Source: Mycetocola manganoxydans (GTDB lineage Bacteria; Actinomycetota; Actinomycetes; Actinomycetales; Microbacteriaceae). From it: 64,000 nt of DNA. Shown here in pieces: positions 53,185 through 62,787 of this stretch. Within the stretch, counting starts at the first letter, position 1, and each line of letters begins with the position of its first letter. The stretch spans positions 62,001 to 126,000 of the forward strand of contig NZ_RCUV01000008.1 of assembly GCF_003667545.1 (NCBI RefSeq), in the 5' to 3' direction. The notes under the pieces were generated by a model. It worked only from the letters and a program-made list of their open reading frames with translations. It did not search any database and was not told the origin of the DNA. The position numbers and the translations under genes are program-made.

Positions 53185-54651
53185 CTACCGAACGCCGCTC
53201 ATCATCCTGAGCACGGGGCGCGCGACGAGTGCGAGAGCGATCCCCATGACGATGGCGATGCCACCGAGGATCCCGAAGTAGAGGTGTTCCGGCACGGTCA
53301 GGTACCACTCCGCGAGCCAGCCCGAGACGGCGGTACCCAGTGCGATGGAGAGGAAGAACAACGCCACCATCTGGGTCTGGAACACTTTCGGCGCAAGTTT
53401 CGTCGCCACCGAGAGGCCGACGGGTGAGATGAGCAGTTCCGCGATGGTGAACACGAGGAGGATGCCGATCATCGCGAGCATGGGAGTCGAGTTCGGTTCT
53501 CCGCCTGCGAACGGCAGGAAGAGCAGGAACGCGAGCCCCATGATGATCGTCCCCGCCGCGAACTTGAGCGGCGTCGACGGCTGGCGCGGACCCCACTTGG
53601 TCCAGATTGCGGCGAACACACCGGAGAGCAGGATGATGAAGATCGGGTTGATCGACTGCACCCAGGAGACAGGCATGATCCAGCCGAACAGGTCCCGGTT
53701 GAGTCGCTCGTCGGAGTAGATCGTCACGACCGTGAATTGCTGCTGGTACAGCGACCAGAACGCCGCACTCGCGATGAACAACGGGATGAACGCGAACACC
53801 CGTTTGCGTTCAATCCCGCTCACGAGCCTGCTCGACAGAATCACGACGAAGTAGACGATCGTCGCGAGCACCGTCAGGCCGATGACGACTGTCACGAGAT
53901 TTTCGGCCGTGATCACACCGAGCGAAACGAACACGACGATGAGGGCGACGGATGCTGCCGCCACGATCCCGAAGAACGGCCAACGCCTTCTCGGGAGCGG
54001 GTCCGGGACGTGCCGCGCGGCATCCGGAAGTCGCTTGCGCCCGAGGGAGTACTGGAGCAGTCCGGCCGCCATGCCGAGGGCGGCGAGACCGAAGCCGAAG
54101 TGGAAGCCGAGGGAGCGCTGCAGGATTCCGGTGAGGATCGGGCCGGCGAAGGCGCCGAGGTTGATTCCGAGGTAGAAGAGGGAGAAGCCGGCGTCGCGGC
54201 GTGGGTCGTCTGCGGAGTAGAGCGTTCCGACGACCGAGGTCGCACTGGCTTTGAGCCCGCCCGAGCCGATGGCGACGAGGATGAGACCGGTGGCGACGCC
54301 CGCCATACCCGGCAGGAGGGCGAGCGCGATGTGGCCGCACATGATGACGATCGCGCTGTAGAACAGCACACGCTCGGAACCGAGGAGGCGGTCGGCGATC
54401 CACGCGCCGAGAATCGTCGACAGGTAGACGCCGCCGCCGTAGGCGCCGACGATTCCCGCGGCCGTCGACTGCGGAATTCCCAGTCCACCCTCGCCCGCTG
54501 CGTAGTACAGGTAGATGAGCAGGATGCCCTGCATGCCGTAGAAGGAGAACCGCTCCCACATCTCCACACCGAAGATGTTGGCGAGCGATCGCGGCTGACC
54601 GAAGAAACCGTGGTCTTCACGCGCTGACGTCGGTTGCGTGACCTTGCTCAT
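53185..54651 (-). CDS. POT/PTR family proton-dependent oligopeptide transporter
   Basis: Takes up di- and tripeptides with protons. It has 488 residues and about 14 helices. The family signatures are GVEMWERFSFYGMQGILLIY in helix 1 (ExxERFxYY-like) and FSLFYLGINLGAFAGPILTG in helix 5. It is a single gene between the mannosyltransferase and ornithine aminotransferase genes on the same strand. Confidence 0.9.
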   Translation of the reverse strand: MSKVTQPTSAREDHGFFGQPRSLANIFGVEMWERFSFYGMQGILLIYLYYAAGEGGLGIPQSTAAGIVGAYGGGVYLSTILGAWIADRLLGSERVLFYSAIVIMCGHIALALLPGMAGVATGLILVAIGSGGLKASATSVVGTLYSADDPRRDAGFSLFYLGINLGAFAGPILTGILQRSLGFHFGFGLAALGMAAGLLQYSLGRKRLPDAARHVPDPLPRRRWPFFGIVAAASVALIVVFVSLGVITAENLVTVVIGLTVLATIVYFVVILSSRLVSGIERKRVFAFIPLFIASAAFWSLYQQQFTVVTIYSDERLNRDLFGWIMPVSWVQSINPIFIILLSGVFAAIWTKWGPRQPSTPLKFAAGTIIMGLAFLLFLPFAGGEPNSTPMLAMIGILLVFTIAELLISPVGLSVATKLAPKVFQTQMVALFFLSIALGTAVSGWLAEWYLTVPEHLYFGILGGIAIVMGIALALVARPVLRMMSGVR

Positions 54652-54685
54652 CTACGTCACGGTACTCCCCATCTGCGGGGCGTGG

Positions 54686-56017
54686 TTACGCGCGCAGGCC
54701 CTCAAGCACCTCGCCGAACTGCTCGATCATCCAGTCGAGGTCGCTCTCTTCGATCACGATCGGCGGCGCGAAACGGATGGTCGAACCGTGGGTGTCCTTG
54801 GCCAGGATGCCGCGCTCCATCAGACGCTCACACACGTCCCGACCGGTGCCGAGGGCGGGGTCGATGTCGACGCCGGCCCAGAGGCCTGCGCCATGCACGT
54901 CGATGACGCCATGGCCGACGAATGCCCCGAGCTTCGCGTGAAGTCTCGCTCCGAGTACGCGCGCGCGCTTCTGGTATTCGCCGCTCGCGAGCATCCGGAC
55001 CACAGCATGACCGACAGCGGATGCCAGTGGGTTGCCGCCGAAAGTCGATCCGTGCTGTCCCGGCTGAAGCACTCCGAGGATGTCGTCATTGCCGACGACA
55101 GCTGACACGGGAACGATTCCGCCGCCGAGTGCTTTCCCCAGCAGATATAGGTCGGGCACGACCCCGACCAGGTCGCACGCGAAGGTCGCGCCGGTGCGGC
55201 CGAGGCCTGACTGGATCTCGTCGGCGATGAACAGGACGTTGTTCTCGGTGCAGAGCGCTCGGACGGCGGGCAGGTAGTCGGCCGGCGGAACGACGACACC
55301 GGATTCACCCTGGATCGGCTCGACCAGCACGGCGACGGTGTTCTCGTCGATCGCCGCTTCGAGTGCGGCGGCATCTCCATACGGGACGGTGCGGAAACCG
55401 GGCGTGAACGGCCCGAAATCGGCGCGAGCGTCGTCATCATCCGAGAAGCTGATGATGGTCGTCGTCCGGCCGTGGAAGTTGCCAGCCATGACGATGATGT
55501 TCGCCTGGTCGGCAGAGACTCCCTTGACCCGGTAGCCCCAGGCGCGAGCGACCTTGATTCCCGACTCGACGGCTTCTGCGCCGGTGTTCATCGGCAACAC
55601 CATGTTCTTGCCGCACAGCTCGGCGAGTGCCTGGGCGAACGGACCGAGCTGGTCGTTGTGGAAGGCACGGCTTGTCAGGGTGACCCGTCCGAGCTGCTCA
55701 CGAGCGGCATCCAGCAGGAGCGGGTGCGAGTGACCGAAGTTCACGGCGGAGTATGCGGCGAGGCAATCAAGGTACCGCTTGCCGGTCACGTCGGTGACCC
55801 AGGCGCCTTCAGCGGATGCCACGACGATCGGAAGAGGGTGGTAATTGTGAGCGACGACGGCCTCTTCGGCGCGGATCGCCTCCCCGGACGCACCTGACGC
55901 ATCGTTCAAGCCGGCGGTGGCGGCGTCGAGTGGGCCGGGTGTGGTCGAGCCTCCATGGGCGGGACCGCTCGGCGCCGCCGCCCCCTCTGCCGTGTTCGTC
56001 TCCCGCAGGGTACTCAT
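54686..56017 (-). CDS. rocD: Ornithine aminotransferase
   Basis: A PLP enzyme of 443 residues converting ornithine and 2-oxoglutarate to glutamate semialdehyde and glutamate. Seen: NTGAEAVESGIKVARAWGY, GNFHGRTTTIISFSDD, FIADEIQSGLGRTG (PLP Asp) and the Lys segment LLGKALGGGIVPVSA. ATG 56017 overlaps the dimethylargininase stop as ATGA, so the two proteins are co-produced. The product, pyrroline-5-carboxylate, is the substrate of the PutA-type enzyme at 62.8 kb. Confidence 0.9.
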   Translation of the reverse strand: MSTLRETNTAEGAAAPSGPAHGGSTTPGPLDAATAGLNDASGASGEAIRAEEAVVAHNYHPLPIVVASAEGAWVTDVTGKRYLDCLAAYSAVNFGHSHPLLLDAAREQLGRVTLTSRAFHNDQLGPFAQALAELCGKNMVLPMNTGAEAVESGIKVARAWGYRVKGVSADQANIIVMAGNFHGRTTTIISFSDDDDARADFGPFTPGFRTVPYGDAAALEAAIDENTVAVLVEPIQGESGVVVPPADYLPAVRALCTENNVLFIADEIQSGLGRTGATFACDLVGVVPDLYLLGKALGGGIVPVSAVVGNDDILGVLQPGQHGSTFGGNPLASAVGHAVVRMLASGEYQKRARVLGARLHAKLGAFVGHGVIDVHGAGLWAGVDIDPALGTGRDVCERLMERGILAKDTHGSTIRFAPPIVIEESDLDWMIEQFGEVLEGLRA

Positions 56018-56874
56018 CGGCGTAGCTCCAGCGTGCAGCACTTCACTCCTCCTCCTCCGAGCAACAGCTCGGACAGGTCCACTCCGATGGGGTTGTATCC
56101 GCGTTCGCGCAGCTGCCGTTCGAAGCCGGTCGCGCGTGCGGCAATCACGACGTTGTAACCGTCTGAGATGGAGTTGAGCCCGAGGATGGAGGCGTCTTCT
56201 TCGCTGACGATGATCGCATCCGGGTAGCGGTCCTGCAGGATCGCGAGCGACTTCGAGTCGAATGCGCTCGGCAGATACGCGATATTCGCGTTCTCGTCCC
56301 CGGTCAGTGGATCCAGAACGGCGATCGCGGTGTCGAGGTGATAGAAGTTCGGATTGACGAGGCTGAGCGTGACGACCTCACGCCCGAACAGCTCGGCGAC
56401 CTCGGAGTGGCTGCGGGATTCGCTGCGGAATCCGGTTCCGGCGAGGATCGTGTCTCCGACGAGCAGGAAGTCACCCTCCCCTTCATTGATGTTGGCCGGC
56501 TCACGCACGTCGAAGCCGCGCTCACGGAACCAGTCCATGTATGCGGGACCCTCGGCCTGCCGTTCCGGATAGGTGAAACTCGCGCCGTAGGCGATGTTGT
56601 CGATGATGAAGCCGCCGTTGGCCGAGTAGACCATGTCCGGAAGACCCTCGACGCCGTCGATCAGCTCGACCGTGTGGCCGAGGTCGATGTAGGTCTCGTA
56701 GAGCGTCTGCCACTGGGCGACGGCACGCGCGGTGTCCGTCGGTTTGGTGGGCTCCATCCACGGATTGATCTTGTACGACACCGTGAAATAGTCCGGCCGG
56801 CACATCAGATAGGTGCGGGGAGTCGGTGTGCGGGTGGCTGAAGCGACCTGCGTCGCGGTGTCGATGTTTGTCAT
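56014..56874 (-). CDS. Dimethylargininase/amidinotransferase family hydrolase
   Basis: Guanidine-modifying enzyme of 286 residues. The catalytic His is in NPNFYHLDTAIAVLDP and the nucleophile Cys in the C-terminal GGGVKCCTLELRR; YSANGGFIIDN and EGEGDFLLVGD carry substrate-binding acids. Family members hydrolyse dimethylarginine or arginine to citrulline or, in the ArgZ group, arginine to ornithine. Coupling to rocD favours an arginine-to-ornithine or citrulline route, which is inference. ATG 56874 is preferred since the longer frame has no domain. Confidence 0.8.
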   Translation of the reverse strand: MTNIDTATQVASATRTPTPRTYLMCRPDYFTVSYKINPWMEPTKPTDTARAVAQWQTLYETYIDLGHTVELIDGVEGLPDMVYSANGGFIIDNIAYGASFTYPERQAEGPAYMDWFRERGFDVREPANINEGEGDFLLVGDTILAGTGFRSESRSHSEVAELFGREVVTLSLVNPNFYHLDTAIAVLDPLTGDENANIAYLPSAFDSKSLAILQDRYPDAIIVSEEDASILGLNSISDGYNVVIAARATGFERQLRERGYNPIGVDLSELLLGGGGVKCCTLELRR

Positions 56875-57053
56875 GCACGTCTCCGGTGGGGAAGCGGCGG
56901 ACACTGTCCTCGAGTCCCGGCGCGGAGAAAAACCGCGGGGGCACGCCGTGTCCCCAGTCTCGCACGCAGCCTCGCGACGGTGTCTGCCGTTCGACGCACG
57001 AATCATGCGTAAAGGACACACCAAACGCAACGAACAGAGCTTAGACTGCCACT

Positions 57054-57491
57054 ATGGACAACCTGGATCGCGGAATCATCGACCTCTTGCGCCAGAATGC
57101 GCGAGCCGGATACGGAGATATCGGGCAGGAGATCGGCTTGAGTGCATCAGCCATCAAGCGTCGTGTCGACCGCCTCGTTGCAGATGGAGTCATCCGGGGC
57201 TTCACCATCAAGGTCGACCCTGCCGTCGACGGCCTTCACACGGAGGCGTACGTCGAACTGTTCTGCCGGGGCACCGTCGCGCCCGACGAACTTCTCAAAA
57301 TTCTCTCGGCCGTTCCCGAGGTGATCGACGCCGGCACGGTAACGGGCGGTGCCGACGCGATGGTGCACATGCGGTCACGTGACATCCCGAGTCTCGAGGC
57401 GGCGCTCGAGCGCGTGCGGAACGCACCGAACGTCGATCACACCCGCAGCGCGATCGTGCTGTCGCGCCTCATCCACCGCACGTCGGACTGA
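57054..57491 (+). CDS. Lrp/AsnC family transcriptional regulator
   Basis: A protein of 145 residues. An N-terminal helix-turn-helix (MDNLDRGIIDLLRQNARAGY, GLSASAIKRRVDRLVADGVI) is followed by a RAM ligand domain (VAPDELLKILSAVPEVIDAG). It is divergent from the dimethylargininase-rocD operon, 180 bases apart, and probably controls it in response to arginine or ornithine. The ATG lies 6 bases after TAGACT, consistent with a leaderless transcript. Confidence 0.88.
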   Translation: MDNLDRGIIDLLRQNARAGYGDIGQEIGLSASAIKRRVDRLVADGVIRGFTIKVDPAVDGLHTEAYVELFCRGTVAPDELLKILSAVPEVIDAGTVTGGADAMVHMRSRDIPSLEAALERVRNAPNVDHTRSAIVLSRLIHRTSD

Positions 57492-57528
57492 CAGAGAACT
57501 CGTCCGCAGGCGAGTGGGCCCATGACAG

Positions 57529-57574
57529 AGCCGCGCCCGGCGAAACCCAATGGTTTCGCCGGGCGCGGCTTTAC
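57529..57574. terminator. Strong hairpin terminator
   Basis: Perfect 19-base arms (57529-57547 and 57552-57570) with a four-base loop CAAT, followed by TTACGTTT. It ends the Lrp-family gene and could also serve the convergent small membrane gene. Confidence 0.85.
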
Positions 57575-57615
57575 GTTTGTCAGCTATGCCCGGGACTTCC
57601 CGGGGGCGGAACTGG

Positions 57616-57783
57616 TTAGACGCGCTTCTTGCCGCTGAGTGCGCGGAGCAGGAACACGATGATTGCGAGGACAAGCAGAACCACGCCGACCCAGATCAGG
57701 AACTGGAGGGACTGCACGAACCCACCTGTGAAGAGCAGGATGACGGCGACGACTGCGATGATGATCAGGAGTGTGTTGTTCAT
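57616..57783 (-). CDS. 55-residue hydrophobic membrane protein
   Basis: The minus-strand frame encodes two membrane helices (TLLIIIAVVAVILLFTGGFV and FLIWVGVVLLVLAIIVFLLR) and ends in the basic tail SGKKRV. Small proteins of this shape are common next to stress genes in Microbacteriaceae; the function is unknown. It ends 42 bases from the strong terminator. Confidence 0.65.
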   Translation of the reverse strand: MNNTLLIIIAVVAVILLFTGGFVQSLQFLIWVGVVLLVLAIIVFLLRALSGKKRV

Positions 57784-57915
57784 AATTGGACGCTATCAGC
57801 CCCACACTTTGGGCGTTTTCAAAGACGGGGGCCTTGCATTCTGCTCATGAGTGCTGCTACAGGGGAATCCGTCAACGCTGATATTCCGGGGCGTGACGCC
57901 GCACAGGGAGGACGG

Positions 57916-58254
57916 ATGATCACTCGCACGACCGCCACCGATTTACGGAGCGGTGCCGGACGAACCGCCCGATTCGAGGGCAGGCACCACGAATCCGGAG
58001 TGTCGTTCTATCTCGTCGACAACGATCCGGGACAGGGTCCGGGGCTCCACCGGCATCCGTACACCGAGACGTGGGTGGTGCGGGCGGGCGCCGTCACGGT
58101 CACCGCCGACGGGAAGACGATGGAAGCGACCGCCGGCGACATTCTCACCGTCACGGCGGGCACGGCACACAAGTTCGTGAACTCGGGCACCGACCGCCTC
58201 GAGATGGTTTGCATCCACGCCTCCCCTCGGATGATCCAGGAAGAACTCGAGTGA
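57916..58254 (+). CDS. Small cupin domain protein
   Basis: A single-domain cupin of 112 residues with the metal-binding motif GPGLHRHPYTETWVVRAG (two His and a Glu) and the second motif AGDILTVTAGTAHKFVNSG (His). The function is not predictable. ATG 57916 after GGGAGGACGG is chosen over ATG 57847, which adds 23 residues without conservation and a poor ribosome site. Confidence 0.82.
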   Translation: MITRTTATDLRSGAGRTARFEGRHHESGVSFYLVDNDPGQGPGLHRHPYTETWVVRAGAVTVTADGKTMEATAGDILTVTAGTAHKFVNSGTDRLEMVCIHASPRMIQEELE

Positions 58255-58257
58255 ACG

Positions 58258-59151
<894 letters not shown>

Positions 59152-59274
59152 TCAAACCACGATTCGTGCGCCCGGAACCAGTGATTCTGGGCGGGTTCTC
59201 GGGTGCCGGACAGGGACCGGCTGCCAAACTGGGTGCCGGCGGACCAGCCCCGCCCCCGGAAGGAAACCACCCTC

Positions 59275-60021
59275 ATGGCCGATGTCCCGCGAGAGTTGAC
59301 CGACCTTCGCAAACTCACCGACGAGTTCACGCGCTTCATGCTGTCGTACAAATTCGGCATCGACGAAGTGATGACGAAGCTCAACATCCTCAAGGAAGAG
59401 TTCCATCACCGGCACGATTACAGCCCGATCGAGCACGTCAGTTCGCGTCTCAAATCTCCCGAGAGCATCCTGGAGAAAGCCAACCGCAAAGGGTGCGAGT
59501 TGACGCTCGACGGCATCCGGGAAGAACTTCACGACATCGCAGGGATCCGGGTGACCTGCAGCTTCGTCTCGGACACCTACCGGGTCGCCGAGATGATCAC
59601 TGCCCAGCAGGACGTGACCGTGCTCGAGGTGCGGGACTACATTCGCGAACCAAAAAGCAACGGCTACCAGAGCCTGCACATGATCATCGAGGTCCCCGTC
59701 TTCATGTCCGACCACGTCGAGCGGGTCAAGGTGGAGGTTCAGATCCGGACCATCGCGATGGACTTCTGGGCCAGCCTCGAACACAAGATCTACTACAAGT
59801 ACAACCGTGCCGTTCCCGAGACCCTGCTCGACGAGCTGCGCGAGGCCGCGCATGCCGCGAGCCGACTCGACGTGAAGATGGAGCGGCTGCACGACGAGGT
59901 CATCGCCCTCAGCGACGTCGTCGGGGTCGACGACGGCCTGATCGAGCCGGAGGAGATCGGGCGCGGGGACCTCCCGCCCGCCCTCGTCCAAATTCTCACC
60001 GCATCGCGCGTTGCGAGATAG
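59275..60021 (+). CDS. Small alarmone synthetase (RelQ/YjbM-like GTP pyrophosphokinase)
   Basis: Makes (p)ppGpp from ATP and GDP or GTP. It has 248 residues and only the synthetase domain: VSSRLKSPESILEKANRKGC, DIAGIRVTCSFVSDTYRVA, KSNGYQSLHMIIEVP and EVQIRTIAMDFWASLEHKI. There is no hydrolase or regulatory region, which sets it apart from the housekeeping Rel. ATG 59275 (MADVPREL) is preferred to the longer frame. Confidence 0.88.
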   Translation: MADVPRELTDLRKLTDEFTRFMLSYKFGIDEVMTKLNILKEEFHHRHDYSPIEHVSSRLKSPESILEKANRKGCELTLDGIREELHDIAGIRVTCSFVSDTYRVAEMITAQQDVTVLEVRDYIREPKSNGYQSLHMIIEVPVFMSDHVERVKVEVQIRTIAMDFWASLEHKIYYKYNRAVPETLLDELREAAHAASRLDVKMERLHDEVIALSDVVGVDDGLIEPEEIGRGDLPPALVQILTASRVAR

Positions 60022-60075
60022 CTTTGCCACAGCACCATGCGTCTTGCTACGGTGACGCCAACCGAGGGAGCTCAC

Positions 60076-60444
60076 ATGGTTTCACCATTCCGGATCGATA
60101 CCGGCTCATCGACGCCGCCGTTCGAGCAGTTGAAGTCGCAGGTGATCGAGCGAACCCGGAACGGAAAGCTCGCGCCCGGCGATAAGTTACCGACCGTCCG
60201 CGGGCTCGCGGAAGAACTCGGCCTCGCTGCGACCACCGTCGCCAGGGCCTACCGGGAGCTCGAGCACGACGAGGTCATCGAGACCCGCGGTCGCAGGGGA
60301 TCCTTCGTTTCTGCGGTCGGTGACCCGGTTCACAAGAACGTGCAGCTCGCGGCCGTCGCCTACGCCGACCGGGTGAAATCGCTCGGTGTGGATGCGGACG
60401 AAGCACTGTCCATCGTGAAGGCGGCCCTCGGCATCCGGCCCTGA
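60076..60444 (+). CDS. GntR family (YtrA-type) regulator
   Basis: A regulator of 122 residues with a winged helix (LAPGDKLPTVRGLAEELGLA, TTVARAYRELEHDEVIETRG) and a short C-terminal helix pair typical of the YtrA subfamily. Such genes often lie next to ABC transporters, but none is here. ATG 60076 follows GAGGGAGCTCAC. Confidence 0.82.
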   Translation: MVSPFRIDTGSSTPPFEQLKSQVIERTRNGKLAPGDKLPTVRGLAEELGLAATTVARAYRELEHDEVIETRGRRGSFVSAVGDPVHKNVQLAAVAYADRVKSLGVDADEALSIVKAALGIRP

Positions 60445-60460
60445 CCTCGAGCGCGTGCGC

Positions 60461-61864
60461 TCAGCGTGCGTCCGCACCGGACGTGTCGGACGCTTCCACC
60501 GGCACCGGATTGCGGATGCCTGCGAAGGAGATCAGCCCGCCCAGGATGAGGGCGATCGCCGTGGCGATCATCGCTCGGTGGAACCCGGCGAGATCGAGCA
60601 CCGGACCGAGGATCAACCCGGCGCACGCGACGGCGACAAGCCCTGCGACGCGCGCGACTGCGTTGTTCACGGCTGAGCCGATGCCCGCCTGGCTCTCGTC
60701 GATCGCTCCGAGGATCGCGCTCGTGAGCGGGGCAACCGTGATCGACAGGCCCACACCGAAGAGGATGAGCCCGGGAAGCAACTGCAGCCAGTAATTCTCG
60801 TCGACAGTGACGGTGAGCAGAAGCAGGAATCCGACTCCCGCGACGATCGGACCGACCGTCATGAAAAGCCGGGGCCCGAGAGTGCCTGCGAGAGCCCCGA
60901 TCCGGCTCGACAGCAGCAGCATCACGATGGTCGGTGGGAGGGTGGCGAGTCCCGTGAGTGTCGCCGGCCAGCCCGCCACCTGCTGCAGGTAGATCGCGAT
61001 CACGAAGAAGCCGAAGCCGAGGGCTCCATAGATGAACACCGTCGCGATGTTGCCGGTGGAGAAGTTGCGGGAGGAGTAGAGCGAGAGGGGCATCATCGGA
61101 TCGCGGGTGCGACTCTCCCACCAGAGGAACAGCCCGAAGGCGATGATCCCGACGACGAGCGGAGCCCAGACCATCGGGCTCGCCCAGCCGTAGCGGCCCT
61201 GCTCGATCAGCGCGAACACCGGACCGCCGAGTCCGATCGCCCCGAGTGCGGCTCCGACGACATCGACGCGCGGCCGGGTTGTCTGTGCCGGTTGCTTGTC
61301 CATCCTGGCGAGGAGCCACAGGGTGAATGCGATGGGGAGAACGTTGATGCCGAAGACGAGACGCCACGACACCGTGTCGACGAAAATCCCGCCGAGCAGC
61401 GGTCCGATGATCATCGCGGTTCCCGTCCATGCGGTCCACTGGCCGATGGCGCGTGCCTGTCCCTGACCGGAGAAGGTCGAGATGATGATGGCGAGTGAAC
61501 TCGGCACGAGCAGAGCCGCTGCCGCGCCCTGGAGGGCGCGCGCGACGATGAGGAAGGCAGCACCAGGGGCGATCGCACAGAGGAGGGACGTCACTCCGAA
61601 TCCGATCAGGCCGATGGCGAGGATGCGGACGCGGCCGAAGGCATCCGACAGCGAACCGGCAAGCAGGATGAACGCTCCGAGGGTGAGCAGGTAGGCGTCG
61701 ACCACCCATTGCTGAACCGGGAGCCCGCCTCCGAACTCACGGGTGATCGCGGGCAGGGCCACGTTGATGATGGAGCCGTCGAGGAACGCGACGAACGAAG
61801 CCAGAATCGCGACGAGCAGCACGAGGCGCTTCGTCGCCCGATCGGAACGAGGAACGGATGCCAT
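60461..61864 (-). CDS. MFS efflux transporter, DHA2 (EmrB/QacA) family
   Basis: A 14-helix drug/proton antiporter of 467 residues. Helix 1 carries FVAFLDGSIINVALPAITRE, motif A is AGSLSDAFGRVRIL, and motif C is WTAWTGTAMIIGPLLGG. The substrate is unknown. ATG 61864 is the first good start after the frame leaves the region opposite the neighbouring gene. Confidence 0.87.
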   Translation of the reverse strand: MASVPRSDRATKRLVLLVAILASFVAFLDGSIINVALPAITREFGGGLPVQQWVVDAYLLTLGAFILLAGSLSDAFGRVRILAIGLIGFGVTSLLCAIAPGAAFLIVARALQGAAAALLVPSSLAIIISTFSGQGQARAIGQWTAWTGTAMIIGPLLGGIFVDTVSWRLVFGINVLPIAFTLWLLARMDKQPAQTTRPRVDVVGAALGAIGLGGPVFALIEQGRYGWASPMVWAPLVVGIIAFGLFLWWESRTRDPMMPLSLYSSRNFSTGNIATVFIYGALGFGFFVIAIYLQQVAGWPATLTGLATLPPTIVMLLLSSRIGALAGTLGPRLFMTVGPIVAGVGFLLLLTVTVDENYWLQLLPGLILFGVGLSITVAPLTSAILGAIDESQAGIGSAVNNAVARVAGLVAVACAGLILGPVLDLAGFHRAMIATAIALILGGLISFAGIRNPVPVEASDTSGADAR

Positions 61865-61997
61865 TCCCCCAGTATGCGCCGGTTGCCGGCTCGCATCGGA
61901 TTCGCTTTGGCTCGGGATGCCGGACGATCGGAGTGGGAGGGCGAACTTCTCGCCGATACTGGGAAGGATGTGGGCAACCCGAGACGAGGACGCTTTC

Positions 61998-62711
61998 ATG
62001 ACCACCAGCAATCCATCCCGGGTTCGTCGCGTCCACGGCGCCCTGGGTCTCGACGACTCCCGCCTGATGGGGGTGCTCGCGCTGCTGTGGTCGACGACGG
62101 CCGTGTACATCGTGCTGCACTTCACGCACGTGTTCCTCGGCGTGCCCTGGAGTCCGCTGTTCAACCTCGGGACCGAACGCGGTTACGGCGAAGTGTTCTT
62201 CCAGATGCTTACCGGTTGGTCGATCGTCCTCCTTGTGCTCGCGGCCTTCAGGCGGCGCTCAGGCCTCCTGGCCATCTTCGGCGCGGCGATGGCTTACCTT
62301 CTCGCCGACGACTACTTCACGATTCACGAACGATTCGGCACCTGGTTCGCCAACTCCGTGATGTACGTCGGAAAGCTGTCGACCCATATCGGTGAGGCAC
62401 TGTGGCTGGCACTGATCGGACTCATCCTGCTCGGCGCTCTCGCGGTCGCGTACCGACGCTCCGACCAGCTGTTGCGCCGGGTTGCCATCACCCTCGCGGC
62501 GCTCTTCGCCGCCCTCGTGTTCTTCGGGATCGCCATCGACATCCTCCACAGCCCGTTCATCGACATGCCGGTGATCGATCCGGTGTTCATCGCTCTCGAG
62601 GATGGCGGCGAGATCGCCGTCATGAGCCTGATCGTCGTATACGTGGTGTCCCTCGCGTTCCCGCGCGAGAATGACGGGTCCACCACCGACGAGCCGTCGA
62701 TCGGTCCGTAA
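61998..62711 (+). CDS. Multi-helix membrane protein of unknown function
   Basis: Encodes 237 residues with about six membrane helices, with scattered His and acids in the membrane parts (YIVLHFTHVFLG, YLLADDYFTIHERFG, STHIGEALW, IDILHSPFIDMP, EDGGEIAVMS). The paired His/Asp/Glu residues resemble metal-binding membrane hydrolases, but I see no known signature. ATG 61998 has GAGG upstream; an in-frame ATG at 61968 is an alternative. Confidence 0.7.
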   Translation: MTTSNPSRVRRVHGALGLDDSRLMGVLALLWSTTAVYIVLHFTHVFLGVPWSPLFNLGTERGYGEVFFQMLTGWSIVLLVLAAFRRRSGLLAIFGAAMAYLLADDYFTIHERFGTWFANSVMYVGKLSTHIGEALWLALIGLILLGALAVAYRRSDQLLRRVAITLAALFAALVFFGIAIDILHSPFIDMPVIDPVFIALEDGGEIAVMSLIVVYVVSLAFPRENDGSTTDEPSIGP

Positions 62712-62751
62712 CGGTCGTTCGGTGAATCGATCGGTCCGTAAGGGTCGTTCA
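62698..62751 (+). repeat. 23-base direct repeat at the end of the membrane protein gene
   Basis: CGATCGGTCCGTAA, one variable base, then GGTCGTTC, occurs at 62698 and again at 62729, a 31-base period. The first copy contains the stop codon of the membrane protein gene. Confidence 0.7.
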
Positions 62752-62787
62752 ACGAGGGTTGGAGTCGCCTTTTCAGACCGATCGAGG

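Noticed and set aside
57529-57574. Large hairpin after the Lrp gene as a riboswitch
   Set aside because: It is a simple perfect stem with a four-base loop and T-rich tail at a gene end, typical of a terminator.
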